8,372 nt of DNA from Candidatus Shapirobacteria bacterium UBA4062 (GTDB taxonomy: Bacteria; Patescibacteriota; Microgenomatia; UBA12405): assembly GCA_002382075.1 (NCBI GenBank), contig DFZG01000036.1, positions 3,428 through 11,799 of the forward strand, written 5' to 3'. Both the position numbers and the translations under genes were made by a program. Below are positions 1 to 7,069 of the stretch, in pieces (within the stretch, counting starts at the first letter, position 1; every line of letters begins with the position of its first letter). The notes under the pieces were generated by a model that ran no database searches, was not told where the DNA came from, and worked only from the letters and a program-made list of their open reading frames with translations.

Positions 1-1733
1 GCCACCCTCACCACTTCATCCATAGTGGTCACTCCTTCCAAAACTTTAACGTAACCGTCTTGCTTCATGGTCAACATTCCTTCCTCCATCGCCTGCCTTT
101 GAATTTCACTTGCTGGCACCCTTTCAATAATCAATTTACTAATTTTTTCCGACACCGGCATTACTTCGTAAATAGCAATTCTTCCTAAATAACCGGTATT
201 ATTACACTTTTCACAACCGACAATTTTTGGAATTTTTAACTCTTTACCTTCTTTTTTCCATTTATCTTCAATCATGTTATAAATCGGCCCCAAGGTAACT
301 TTTAGCTCTTCTTTAACCTCCGGCGGTATTTCCATTTCCTGGACACAATGTTTGCAAACTCTCCTCAACACCCGCTGACCTACCACGCAGTTTAAAGACG
401 ACACCAATAAAAATGGCTCGGCTCCCATATCCAACATCCTTGGGGGTACTCCTGAAGCATCATTGGTGTGCAACGTCGAAAAAACCAAATGGCCTGTCAA
501 AGCCGCGTTAATTGCCAACTCCGCCGTTTCTGTATCCCGAATCTCTCCCACCATTATAATATTAGGATCCTGACGCAAAAAAGACCTCAACGCCGAAGCA
601 AAAGTTAATCCCGCCTGCACATTCACTTGAACCTGGTTTACTCCTTTCATCTGATACTCCACCGGATCTTCAACCGTCATTACATTTACCCTAGGTGTTG
701 CCACAATATCCAAAACCGAATACAAAGTGGTTGTTTTACCCGAACCCGTAGGTCCACAAACAATAATAATTCCGTGGGGCCTGGCAATCGAATCCATTAA
801 ATTTTTCAAAGCCCGACCCCTCAAACCCAACTCGGGCAAAGTCGGCACTTTCTGAGATTTTTTCAGCAACCGCATTACCACCTTTTCTCCGTAAGTTGTC
901 GGTAAAGTTGAAATACGCAAATCCACGTCATTACCGTCAACTGAAAAGAAAAATCTGCCATCCTGAGGTACCCGTTTCTCGTCAATTTTTAAACTGGCCA
1001 AAATCTTAATCCGGCTCACCACCGCCTCCTGCACGTTCCGAGGTAAATCATATTTTTCCTGCAAAATTCCATCAATTCTATACCTTACTCTCACCGTATC
1101 TTCTAAAGGCTCTATGTGTATATCCGAAGCTCTCGCCTTTATAGCATATTCCAAAATAGTCGACACAATTTTTGCCACCGGTGCTTCTGCCGATACCCGC
1201 TTCGAACTATCTTCCACTACCACCTTTTCTTCTTTTTTCCTTTCATCCAATGCCCGACTCACTTCCGAAGTAATCCCTTTCTCTCTTTCGTATTTCTCCG
1301 AAATAAAACCATCAATCTGCTTTTTCACCGCCATTGCCGCCTTCACCTTCATGCTCGATTTCTTCTCAATAAACTCAACCGTTTCCAAATCAAGCGGATT
1401 AGCCATGGCCACATACAACAATTTGTTTTTGGTATCCATTTTGTAAGGCACCAAGTGATATTTTTCGGCCACGCTTTGAGGCACCAATGACAAAGCTTCA
1501 GGGGCAAATCCAATTTCATCCAACTTTACAAAAGGAATTCTTAAATATTCTGCCTTAGATTCAGCAAAAACTTCGTCATTAACCAAACGCATTTGCTTGA
1601 CAATTTCTTCTTCCGTCTCACCCGTTTTCAACTGCCTCAACTTGATCTCATCCGCTTGTTCCAAAGTAATCAGCTTTTTATCTACCAAAACATCCCTCAA
1701 ATTCTTATAAACTTTTTGGGCAGAATCATTCAT
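1..1733 (-). CDS. pilB: Type IV pilus assembly / type II secretion ATPase, PilB/GspE family (3' end cut by window)
   Basis: This is a hexameric cytoplasmic ATPase that drives pilin polymerisation at the inner-membrane platform. Reading the minus strand from ATG at 1733-1731 gives 577 uninterrupted residues and runs off the window; family C-termini look like the visible end (TTMDEVVRV), so only a few residues are probably missing. Domains seen: an N-terminal GspE_N/MshEN-like domain (about 50-145), a charged linker (about 146-180), then the ATPase core. The core has an Asp box SDIHIEP (203-209), Walker A GPTGSGKT (327-334), Walker B IIMVGEIRD with Glu397, and a His box HLVFSTLHTND (415-425). 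A zinc-binding tetracysteine follows as two CxxC pairs (C460/C463 and C507/C510), typical of PilB/GspE rather than PilT. The start has a TATATT hexamer 9 bases upstream and no Shine-Dalgarno. PilB versus GspE cannot be settled without the downstream genes; a pilus role is more likely in small-genome bacteria. Confidence 0.95.
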   Translation of the reverse strand, partial: MNDSAQKVYKNLRDVLVDKKLITLEQADEIKLRQLKTGETEEEIVKQMRLVNDEVFAESKAEYLRIPFVKLDEIGFAPEALSLVPQSVAEKYHLVPYKMDTKNKLLYVAMANPLDLETVEFIEKKSSMKVKAAMAVKKQIDGFISEKYEREKGITSEVSRALDERKKEEKVVVEDSSKRVSAEAPVAKIVSTILEYAIKARASDIHIEPLEDTVRVRYRIDGILQEKYDLPRNVQEAVVSRIKILASLKIDEKRVPQDGRFFFSVDGNDVDLRISTLPTTYGEKVVMRLLKKSQKVPTLPELGLRGRALKNLMDSIARPHGIIIVCGPTGSGKTTTLYSVLDIVATPRVNVMTVEDPVEYQMKGVNQVQVNVQAGLTFASALRSFLRQDPNIIMVGEIRDTETAELAINAALTGHLVFSTLHTNDASGVPPRMLDMGAEPFLLVSSLNCVVGQRVLRRVCKHCVQEMEIPPEVKEELKVTLGPIYNMIEDKWKKEGKELKIPKIVGCEKCNNTGYLGRIAIYEVMPVSEKISKLIIERVPASEIQRQAMEEGMLTMKQDGYVKVLEGVTTMDEVVRV

Positions 1734-1810
1734 ACTATCTAAAATATAAACTATTCGCCGCCAAATTGAAAATACAAAAACAGATTTTTTACCATAAAAT
1801 ATAACCAACC
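1734..1810. promoter_or_regulatory. Divergent promoter region between pilB and holB-like gene
   Basis: This 77-base AT-rich spacer must carry the signals for both divergent genes. For pilB (minus) I see TATATT at 1748-1743, leaving 9 bases to the ATG. For the holB-like gene (plus) I see TAAAAT at 1795-1800, 10 bases before the ATG, with TATAAC at 1800-1805 as an alternative. No convincing -35 box at the usual spacing is visible for either. Neither start has a Shine-Dalgarno sequence. If these hexamers are the real -10 boxes, both mRNAs begin within a few bases of the start codon. Confidence 0.45.
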
Positions 1811-2446
1811 ATGATTTTTCCCGCCACCATTATCAGCTCCGCTTCCACCGACAAAATAGCCAAAAAACTTAATTACTTTTGCCGTCAACTCAAAAACCCG
1901 CTATCTTCAAACAACCCTGATATTTTTATCATCAATCAAGATACCGGCTGGGGCATTGACCAGATCAGAAGAATTAAACACTTTTTATCCCAAAAACCAC
2001 TGGTTCATCAAAACAAAATAGTTATTATCTACCAATCAGAAAAACTTTTACCCGAAGCCCAAAACGCCCTCCTAAAAAATCTCGAAGAACCAGGCAAAAA
2101 TAATTATCTAATTTTGCTCTCCAACAACTACCACATCCTCTTACCCACCATTATTTCCCGCTGCCGCCTTTTTCAAATCGATACCCCATCAACCTCTCGA
2201 AAATCAAAAATAATCATTCCTGACTCTTTAGCCCCAAAAGCCCTCCAGCAAGCCGATGAACTTTCCCTAACCAAAGAGGAAATTTTGCCTTTTTTACTTG
2301 ATCAGTTATATCTTTATCATCAGCAACTGACTCTAAAACCCGCCCTCTCAACTCAAAAAACTCTCAAAAATATCATCAAGTCTATTCAACTTATCAAAGC
2401 CAACGTTGACCCAAAAAACGCTCTTGATTATTTTTTTCTCTCCTAA
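1811..2446 (+). CDS. holB: Compact DNA polymerase III delta' subunit-like protein (HolB family)
   Basis: This is a likely clamp-loader delta' subunit, which helps load the sliding clamp onto primed DNA. The 211-residue protein has the family's central signature: IDQIRRIKHFLSQKP (49-63), then NALLKNLEEP (85-94), then the SRC sensor motif (116-118) after LLPTII. Where related AAA+ subunits carry GPxGxGKT, this protein has IISSASTDKIAK (8-19), with no glycine-rich loop and no GKT, so it should not bind ATP in the usual way. The Walker B region reads IIYQSEKL (72-79), without the usual acidic residue. The zinc-finger cysteines of many DnaX/HolB proteins are absent. The protein is much shorter than E. 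coli delta' (334 residues), but its end (NVDPKNALDYFFL) resembles the final collar-domain helix, so it looks compact rather than truncated. The start follows a -10-like hexamer and has no Shine-Dalgarno. Confidence 0.82.
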   Translation: MIFPATIISSASTDKIAKKLNYFCRQLKNPLSSNNPDIFIINQDTGWGIDQIRRIKHFLSQKPLVHQNKIVIIYQSEKLLPEAQNALLKNLEEPGKNNYLILLSNNYHILLPTIISRCRLFQIDTPSTSRKSKIIIPDSLAPKALQQADELSLTKEEILPFLLDQLYLYHQQLTLKPALSTQKTLKNIIKSIQLIKANVDPKNALDYFFLS

Positions 2447-2486
2447 ATCTTTCTCCGCATTTTCCCCTTATATCCAAAATTAAAAG

Positions 2487-2495
2487 TGTTATAAT
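2487..2495 (+). promoter_or_regulatory. Extended -10 promoter of fic (TGtTATAAT)
   Basis: A perfect TATAAT (2490-2495) is preceded by TG one base away (2487-2488), an extended -10 element that can work without a strong -35; none is evident upstream. The fic ATG at 2505 is only 9 bases after the hexamer, so transcription would begin about 0-3 bases before the start codon. The downstream hydrolase and murF genes have no spacer for a promoter of their own and probably depend on this one. Confidence 0.65.
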
Positions 2496-2504
2496 CAACT
2501 CAAG

Positions 2505-3635
2505 ATGTTTTTACCCGTCTTTACCATCAATAACCAGATTCTAAAATACATTGGTACTATTGAAGGTGCTAAGGCGGTTATCGACGAAGCCCCTCTCATT
2601 CCCGCCTACGAAAAACAATTCCAACAGGAAGCCATTATTCGGACCGTCCACTTTGGTACCCGCATCGAAGGTAATGATCTCACTTTTCAGGAAGTCGCCA
2701 AACTTGTCGAAGGTCAAAAAATCTCCGCCACCGATAGAGACATCCAAGAAGTCATCAATTATCGGGCAGTTATGAGCTATCTTGAAGAGCTCTGGTCGCT
2801 CTATGACGCTTCCATGCCCCTTCCCGAAGAAAAATACACCCCTTCAAAAAGTGATGCCCAAAGACCTTTTTTCTACAGTCAAACAATTATTCGTCGAATT
2901 CACGAATTAACCACCAAAAAAGTCATTCCCGATTCCGAAATCGGCAAATATCGTCATCAACAAGTAGTTCTCAAAAACACTCGCACTGGCGAAATTGCCC
3001 ATCGCCCACCTCCGGCCGTCGAAGTTCCTTATTTGGTAACAGAATTAGTTGATTGGCTGAATTCAAAAGATGCCCGGGAAATTCATCCCGCTATCCGTAG
3101 TGCTATCACCCAATACATTTTAGTAGCTATCCATCCTTTCATTGAAGGCAATGGCCGAGTTTCCCGGGCTTTTGCCATGCTGCCTCTCTACACCGAAGGC
3201 TACGACATCCGCCGTCTTTTCTCTCTCGAAGAATATTTTGATCGCAACGCCCAAGATTATTACGATACTCTCCAAAAAACTCACGAATTATCATCCGACA
3301 TTTTCCGCCGCGATCTCACCAATTGGATTCAATACTTCACTCAAGCCCTCAGCATCGAACTAACCCGCGTCAAAGAAAAAGTTCAAAATCTTTCCCGTGA
3401 TATCAAATTCAAACAAAAATTAGGCGGAAAACAAATACATCTGACTGAACGCCAAATCAAATTAGTCGAATACATGCAGCAATTTGGTGGTCTTCGTATG
3501 CCCGACGCTCAACAATTACTTCCCATGGTCAGTGACGACACTATTTGGCGAGACCTCAAAAAACTAATCGACGATAAAGTTGTTGAAAAACGCGGTTCCA
3601 CTAAAGGCGCCTACTATTGCCTGGCCAATGTTTAA
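2505..3635 (+). CDS. fic: Fic-family adenylyltransferase with C-terminal winged-helix domain
   Basis: Fic proteins transfer AMP, or sometimes another nucleotide-derived group, to hydroxyl side chains of target proteins. The 376-residue product has the complete catalytic motif HPFIEGNGRVSR (210-221), with His210 as the base, acidic Glu214 and the GNGR anion hole. Near the N-terminus is GTRIEGN (51-57), which matches the position of the inhibitory (S/T)xxxE(G/N) helix found in N-terminally self-inhibited Fic proteins. Glu55 is kept, but the residue four before it is Gly51, with Thr52 one position late. Residues from about 313 to the end (LTERQIKLVEYMQQF onward) look like a winged helix-turn-helix, common in stand-alone Fic proteins and suggesting DNA binding or autoregulation. 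The gene has its own extended -10 promoter and heads a tight cluster with an alpha/beta hydrolase and murF. Its last 47 codons recur almost exactly at 7079-7219. Target and regulation are unknown. Confidence 0.93.
   Translation: MFLPVFTINNQILKYIGTIEGAKAVIDEAPLIPAYEKQFQQEAIIRTVHFGTRIEGNDLTFQEVAKLVEGQKISATDRDIQEVINYRAVMSYLEELWSLYDASMPLPEEKYTPSKSDAQRPFFYSQTIIRRIHELTTKKVIPDSEIGKYRHQQVVLKNTRTGEIAHRPPPAVEVPYLVTELVDWLNSKDAREIHPAIRSAITQYILVAIHPFIEGNGRVSRAFAMLPLYTEGYDIRRLFSLEEYFDRNAQDYYDTLQKTHELSSDIFRRDLTNWIQYFTQALSIELTRVKEKVQNLSRDIKFKQKLGGKQIHLTERQIKLVEYMQQFGGLRMPDAQQLLPMVSDDTIWRDLKKLIDDKVVEKRGSTKGAYYCLANV
3495..3635 (+). repeat. Left copy of 141-base direct repeat (3' end of fic, codons 331 to stop)
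   Basis: This stretch, from the CGT codon for Arg331 through the fic stop codon, matches 7079-7219 in the same orientation at 137 of 141 positions with no gaps. Sequence similarity ends close to the stop codon on one side (TAAAAAATG here, TAAACTATT at the other copy) and at the arginine codon on the other. The two copies bracket the hydrolase, murF, ddl and ykgJ genes. Confidence 0.97.
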
Positions 3636-3638
3636 AAA

Positions 3639-4343
3639 ATGAAAAAACAATCCTTAATATTGTTACATGGCTGGAGTTTTAGCCCCAATTACTTCACTGT
3701 CATCAAATCTCTACTTAAAAAACATTACAAATTATTTACACCTATTATGCCCGGGTTTGGTTCGCTTCCAATTTCATCACCCTATAATCTAGATAAATAT
3801 TCCGACTGGCTATGCGAATATATTAAAATCAATAAGATTAATAACCCAATCCTACTTGGACACTCTTTTGGCGGTTCGGTCTGCCTAAACTATTTATCCA
3901 AATATCCCAACAATAAAATAAAACTCGTTCTTGTAAGCGCCGCCATAATCAGAAGCAAATATTCTTACAAACGAAAACTTTATTACTCATTCATTAGTTT
4001 ATTAAAACCAATTATTGACTTTCTAAACATTAAAACCTATCTTCTAAAAGCAATCAAACTTGAAGATTCAGACTATCAAAAAATTTCTAGTCCCTTAATG
4101 AAAATTACATTCAACCAAATCATTTTTTCAGATTTATCCAATAAGGCCAAAAAAATAGACAACAACACTTTAATTATTTGGGGTGAAAATGATAGTACGA
4201 CTCCATTAATACAAGGAAAGACAATTAATCATCTAATAAAGAACTCCACTTTAAAAATAATCCCCGACTCAGGCCATTTTCCTTTTACAGACGATCCGAT
4301 TGAATTTGTGACCCATCTTAATAACTTTGCTAAGCAAAACTAG
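3639..4343 (+). CDS. Alpha/beta hydrolase
   Basis: This 234-residue protein is an alpha/beta-hydrolase-fold enzyme with a complete catalytic triad. Visible motifs are the oxyanion-hole HGW (10-12), the nucleophile elbow GHSFGG (74-79) with Ser76, Asp185 in WGENDSTTP, and His213 in PDSGHFPF. The segment between about 105 and 165 is the expected helical cap. No signal peptide or membrane segment is visible, so it should be cytoplasmic. The sequence gives no substrate; family members include esterases, lipases, lactonases and C-C hydrolases. The gene begins 3 bases after the fic stop and ends 6 bases before murF, so the three are probably co-transcribed. Its start has no Shine-Dalgarno. Its base composition is much more AT-rich than fic and matches murF and ddl. 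Confidence 0.9.
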   Translation: MKKQSLILLHGWSFSPNYFTVIKSLLKKHYKLFTPIMPGFGSLPISSPYNLDKYSDWLCEYIKINKINNPILLGHSFGGSVCLNYLSKYPNNKIKLVLVSAAIIRSKYSYKRKLYYSFISLLKPIIDFLNIKTYLLKAIKLEDSDYQKISSPLMKITFNQIIFSDLSNKAKKIDNNTLIIWGENDSTTPLIQGKTINHLIKNSTLKIIPDSGHFPFTDDPIEFVTHLNNFAKQN

Positions 4344-4349
4344 ATATAT

Positions 4350-5543
4350 ATGAAAATCCGCAACTTAGTTTATCTGGCTCAAATTGAAGAATATGATTCT
4401 CAACGAGTCTTTAACTGGCTAAAAAATAATCCCAAAAAAGAAGTGATTGAAATAAAGAAAAAACTAGTTTTGACACCAAAAACTATTGTCATCTTCTTTC
4501 TTACCCATATTTTTTCCTTACTTTTTATACCAGAAAAATCTATCTACTTTGCCCTAAAGTCTTTCTACCCCATTGACTACCTACTTAAGTTTATTCTAGT
4601 ATTTCTCGCAAAATTAAAAATTCGGATTTTTCACCCCAAACTAATCACAATCGGTATTACCGGTTCTTGGGGAAAAACAACAACAAAAGAAACCCTTTGG
4701 AATATATTTAACCATAAATATATTACTGAAAAAACATTTGATAACCAAAATACCCTAATCGGTGTGTCATTAAAAATACTTAAACTACCGATTAACACCC
4801 AAATCTTTGTCTGTGAAATGGGTGCCTATCAAGCAGGGGATATAAAAAAACTTTGTCAACTAACAAAGCCAAAAGTAAGTATAATAACTGCCATTGGTCC
4901 AATGCATTTAGAAAGATTTGGCACAATCCAAAATATCATAAAAACAAAATTTGAAATAATCGATACCCTTTCTAATGATAGCTATGGCTTTATTCCTAGA
5001 CTGCTAAAAAAAGACTTAAAACATCAAAATTTATCCAAAAAAATATTTTATTTTGACACCATATCTGATACCTATTTAAAAATCGGAAAAATTTTTAATG
5101 TTAGTTCAAGCATAGTCAATAAAATGATTGAAAATCCGCCAATTATTAAACACCGTCATCAAGTTATCGACAACGGTATTATTAAACTAATAGATAATTC
5201 CTACAACAGCAATCCCGCTAGTTTCAGAAAATCCGCCGATATTTTATATGAACAAAAAACAAAGGTAAGAATTATCATTACTCCAGGAATGGTCGAACTT
5301 GGACATTTAGCTTCAAAAGAAAACTACCAGGCCGCTTTGTATGCTTCAAAAAAATGCACTCATGCCATTATTGTCGGCAAAACCAATAAAAAGGCTTTAA
5401 CCAAAGGTTTCCATAAATTAGCCAAAAATAAAATTTTTTTTGTCAAATCATTTAAAGAAGTTGACGAAATTCTTCAAGAAATAATCATCCCTAATAACAC
5501 CTCTGTACTTATCGAAAACGATTTACCTGACAACTACTTTTAG
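4350..5543 (+). CDS. murF: Membrane-anchored Mur ligase of MurF type (UDP-MurNAc-tripeptide:D-Ala-D-Ala ligase)
   Basis: MurF uses ATP to add D-Ala-D-Ala to UDP-MurNAc-tripeptide, the last cytoplasmic step of peptidoglycan precursor synthesis. Over 397 residues I see the Mur ligase P-loop TGSWGKTTTKE (104-114), FVCEMGAYQAGDI (153-165) with the Mg-binding Glu156, and PMHLERFGT (184-192) with conserved His186. Lys200 sits where the carbamylated lysine is expected. MurF-typical DNSYNSNPAS is at 282-291 and the C-terminal ending is ENDLPDNYF. The usual MurF N-terminal substrate-binding domain is replaced by about 97 residues with two hydrophobic stretches (about 44-60 and 74-89), consistent with one or two membrane helices or a re-entrant hairpin. 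It follows the hydrolase by 6 bases and converges with ddl, which makes its substrate. There is no Shine-Dalgarno. Another amide ligase of the Mur superfamily is possible but less likely given the NSNPAS motif. Confidence 0.85.
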   Translation: MKIRNLVYLAQIEEYDSQRVFNWLKNNPKKEVIEIKKKLVLTPKTIVIFFLTHIFSLLFIPEKSIYFALKSFYPIDYLLKFILVFLAKLKIRIFHPKLITIGITGSWGKTTTKETLWNIFNHKYITEKTFDNQNTLIGVSLKILKLPINTQIFVCEMGAYQAGDIKKLCQLTKPKVSIITAIGPMHLERFGTIQNIIKTKFEIIDTLSNDSYGFIPRLLKKDLKHQNLSKKIFYFDTISDTYLKIGKIFNVSSSIVNKMIENPPIIKHRHQVIDNGIIKLIDNSYNSNPASFRKSADILYEQKTKVRIIITPGMVELGHLASKENYQAALYASKKCTHAIIVGKTNKKALTKGFHKLAKNKIFFVKSFKEVDEILQEIIIPNNTSVLIENDLPDNYF

Positions 5544-5558
5544 TAGCTTTGCTAACTA
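5534..5558. terminator. Small overlapping hairpins at the murF/ddl convergent junction
   Basis: At the 8-base gap between the convergent stop codons there are two overlapping inverted repeats. CTACT-TTT-AGTAG spans 5534-5546. TAGTAGC-TTT-GCTAACTA spans 5541-5558 and pairs except for one bulged base. Being symmetrical, they could end transcription from both sides, but neither is followed by a clear U-tract and the stems are short and AT-rich. This is weak support. Confidence 0.22.
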
Positions 5559-6688
5559 TAAAAGCCGGTATCTTTATATACCGTTAATCGACTATTTTTG
5601 ACTTTATGCTTCTCAAAACCCCACCCAATTAGTTTATCTAATAGATCAGAATAACTTAAACCACTTTTTTTCCATAGGTAAAAAGATAAAGATCCTGGGA
5701 TTGTGTTTATTTCATTTAGATATATCTTTCTGGTTTTGTTGTCATAAATATAATCAATCCTTGAAACACCACTCGCTCCAATTGACCTGAAAGCTTTAAT
5801 GGACCATTCCTCAATCTGACTTTTTAATTTCTTCGATATTGGCGCTGGCACTAATCTAGTTAAACTAACCATTCCCTTGTTTTTACCGCCCTTTTTATAT
5901 TTATCATCATAACTTAATATTTTCCCGGTTTTTACCGGTTGCTCACAAACCGACACCAATACCTCTTTACCATAACCTGCCACCGAACAATTTAACTCTT
6001 TCATATTAACCACCGCTTTTTCAACAATTATTCTTTCATCAAAATGAATTGCCACCTCAATTGAATAAATTAATTCTTTTCTGTTTTTTGCCATCGAAAT
6101 TCCTATACTACTTCCTAAATTACATGGCTTAATACATACAGGATACTTGATTGTTTCAATTTTCTTAATTACTTCTTCCTTGTTTTTCATCCATTCATAC
6201 TTCCAAAAATATACAAAAGGGATGGTCTCTATCTTCTCAGATGAAAAAATAATTTTTTGAGCCACCTTATCCATTCCTATGGCTGACGAATAAACACCAC
6301 CACCAACATACGGTACATTTAATACTTCCAACATTCCTTGAATTGTTCCATCTTCCCCGTTAGTTCCATGAAAAATTGGAAAAACAATATCAAATTTTTC
6401 TTTTTTATCAATTAACAAGTATTTGATAATCAAATAACATTCTTCCGCGTTTAATCGTAACAACCCACACTTTCTCACCCCTCTCATTTTTGTAATATCT
6501 TTCTTGAAGTTCTTTATTTTTTCCAACGGTTTTCCTGTCCACCAAACCCCTGTTTTGTCAATGTAAATAGGAATAATTCGATATTTTTTAACATCAAAAT
6601 TTTCCATCGCTTGACATGCCGTCATCACAGAAACCTCATGTTCCACACTCTTTCCTCCAAACATCACCAATACGGTTTTTTTAAGCAT
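5552..6688 (-). CDS. ddl: D-alanine--D-alanine ligase
   Basis: This ATP-grasp enzyme joins two D-alanines for use by MurF. With the start at 6688 the protein has 378 residues. Motifs in order: GGKSVEHEVS (11-20) at the first D-Ala site, HGTNGEDGTIQG (108-119), IGMDK (137-141), KPCNLGSSIG (187-196), the omega-loop region YDDKYKKGG (260-268), SRIDY (309-313), and LNEINTIPG (324-332) with metal ligands Glu326 and Asn328. The omega loop keeps the Lys-Tyr pair of D-Ala-D-Ala enzymes, so there is no sign of a D-lactate or D-serine variant. The frame stays open upstream to an ATG at 6718, but the added residues (MYIVVLFYLN) are not family-like. A good extended -10 (6708-6700) also lies inside that stretch, so 6688 is the better start. 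The gene converges with murF 8 bases away and is divergent from the YkgJ-type gene. Confidence 0.95.
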   Translation of the reverse strand: MLKKTVLVMFGGKSVEHEVSVMTACQAMENFDVKKYRIIPIYIDKTGVWWTGKPLEKIKNFKKDITKMRGVRKCGLLRLNAEECYLIIKYLLIDKKEKFDIVFPIFHGTNGEDGTIQGMLEVLNVPYVGGGVYSSAIGMDKVAQKIIFSSEKIETIPFVYFWKYEWMKNKEEVIKKIETIKYPVCIKPCNLGSSIGISMAKNRKELIYSIEVAIHFDERIIVEKAVVNMKELNCSVAGYGKEVLVSVCEQPVKTGKILSYDDKYKKGGKNKGMVSLTRLVPAPISKKLKSQIEEWSIKAFRSIGASGVSRIDYIYDNKTRKIYLNEINTIPGSLSFYLWKKSGLSYSDLLDKLIGWGFEKHKVKNSRLTVYKDTGFYS

Positions 6689-6699
6689 ATTTAAATAAA

Positions 6700-6708
6700 A
6701 TAATACCA
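6700..6708 (-). promoter_or_regulatory. Extended -10 promoter of ddl (TGgTATTAT)
   Basis: On the minus strand TATTAT (6705-6700) is preceded by TG with one intervening base, an extended -10. The ATG at 6688 lies 11 bases beyond it, so the mRNA leader would be only a few bases. This placement argues against the upstream ATG at 6718, which would lie outside the transcript. Confidence 0.6.
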
Positions 6709-6731
6709 CAATATACAACTATAACTTAATG

Positions 6732-6740
6732 TGATAAAAT
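6732..6740 (+). promoter_or_regulatory. Extended -10 promoter of the YkgJ-type gene (TGaTAAAAT)
   Basis: TAAAAT (6735-6740) is preceded by TG at 6732-6733, again an extended -10, and the ATG follows after 9 bases. With the ddl promoter it forms a 61-base divergent promoter region. No strong -35 is visible. Confidence 0.55.
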
Positions 6741-6749
6741 ATACGAAAC

Positions 6750-7064
6750 ATGAGCCAAAATGAGTGTTTGTCATGTCCAACACCATGTTGCCTTAATTTT
6801 AAAATAAGGCAAGAGATTACTGCCCCAGAAAAAGTAAGAATAATTTTAAACCGGTATCCATTTATTCACCAAACCGACAACACTCTTATCTATGTTTATG
6901 GACACGAAAGACTGGTAGGAATCTACAATTGTGACCGATTTAATAAAACTACCAATCAATGTCAAAACTACCACACGCAAGAAAGACCTGATTTTTGTAA
7001 TAATACTGGAATAATCTCTTCTCCTCACCACAACTGTCTTCTAAAAAAACACCCGACATTATAA
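6750..7064 (+). CDS. YkgJ-family cysteine-cluster protein (putative metal-binding)
   Basis: This 104-residue protein has eight cysteines in the spacing of the YkgJ / CxxCxxCC family, a predicted zinc- or iron-chelating fold of unknown role. They are C6-x2-C9-x3-C13-C14 near the start, C61 and C71, C83 in RPDFC, and C96 near the end. QCQNYHTQERPDFC (70-83) is the family's characteristic second cluster (C-x-x-Y-x-x-R-P-x-x-C). There are no membrane segments or signal peptide. The gene has its own promoter and is divergent from ddl, so its context says little about function. It is the last intact gene before the fic 3'-end copy; its stop codon TAA (7062-7064) lies within a TATAAT string (7060-7065). 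Confidence 0.85.
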   Translation: MSQNECLSCPTPCCLNFKIRQEITAPEKVRIILNRYPFIHQTDNTLIYVYGHERLVGIYNCDRFNKTTNQCQNYHTQERPDFCNNTGIISSPHHNCLLKKHPTL

Positions 7065-7069
7065 TTCAC

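Noticed and set aside
1114..1490. Two overlapping plus-strand open frames of 110 and 124 codons
   Set aside because: They lie opposite pilB, whose frame is continuous with full ATPase motifs; their translations are Phe/Ser/His-rich and match nothing recognisable.
2541..2775. Open frames on both strands within the 5' part of fic
   Set aside because: Shadow frames of fic, which has a complete catalytic motif and its own promoter.
3142..3363. Plus-strand 73-codon frame inside fic
   Set aside because: Out-of-frame overlap with the Fic catalytic region; no independent signal.
7060..7065. TATAAT before the fic fragment as a promoter for a mini winged-helix protein
   Set aside because: It overlaps the ykgJ stop codon and lies only 4 bases before ATG 7070, too close for that ATG to be in the transcript; the next ATG (7082) is 16 bases away, unlike other genes here.
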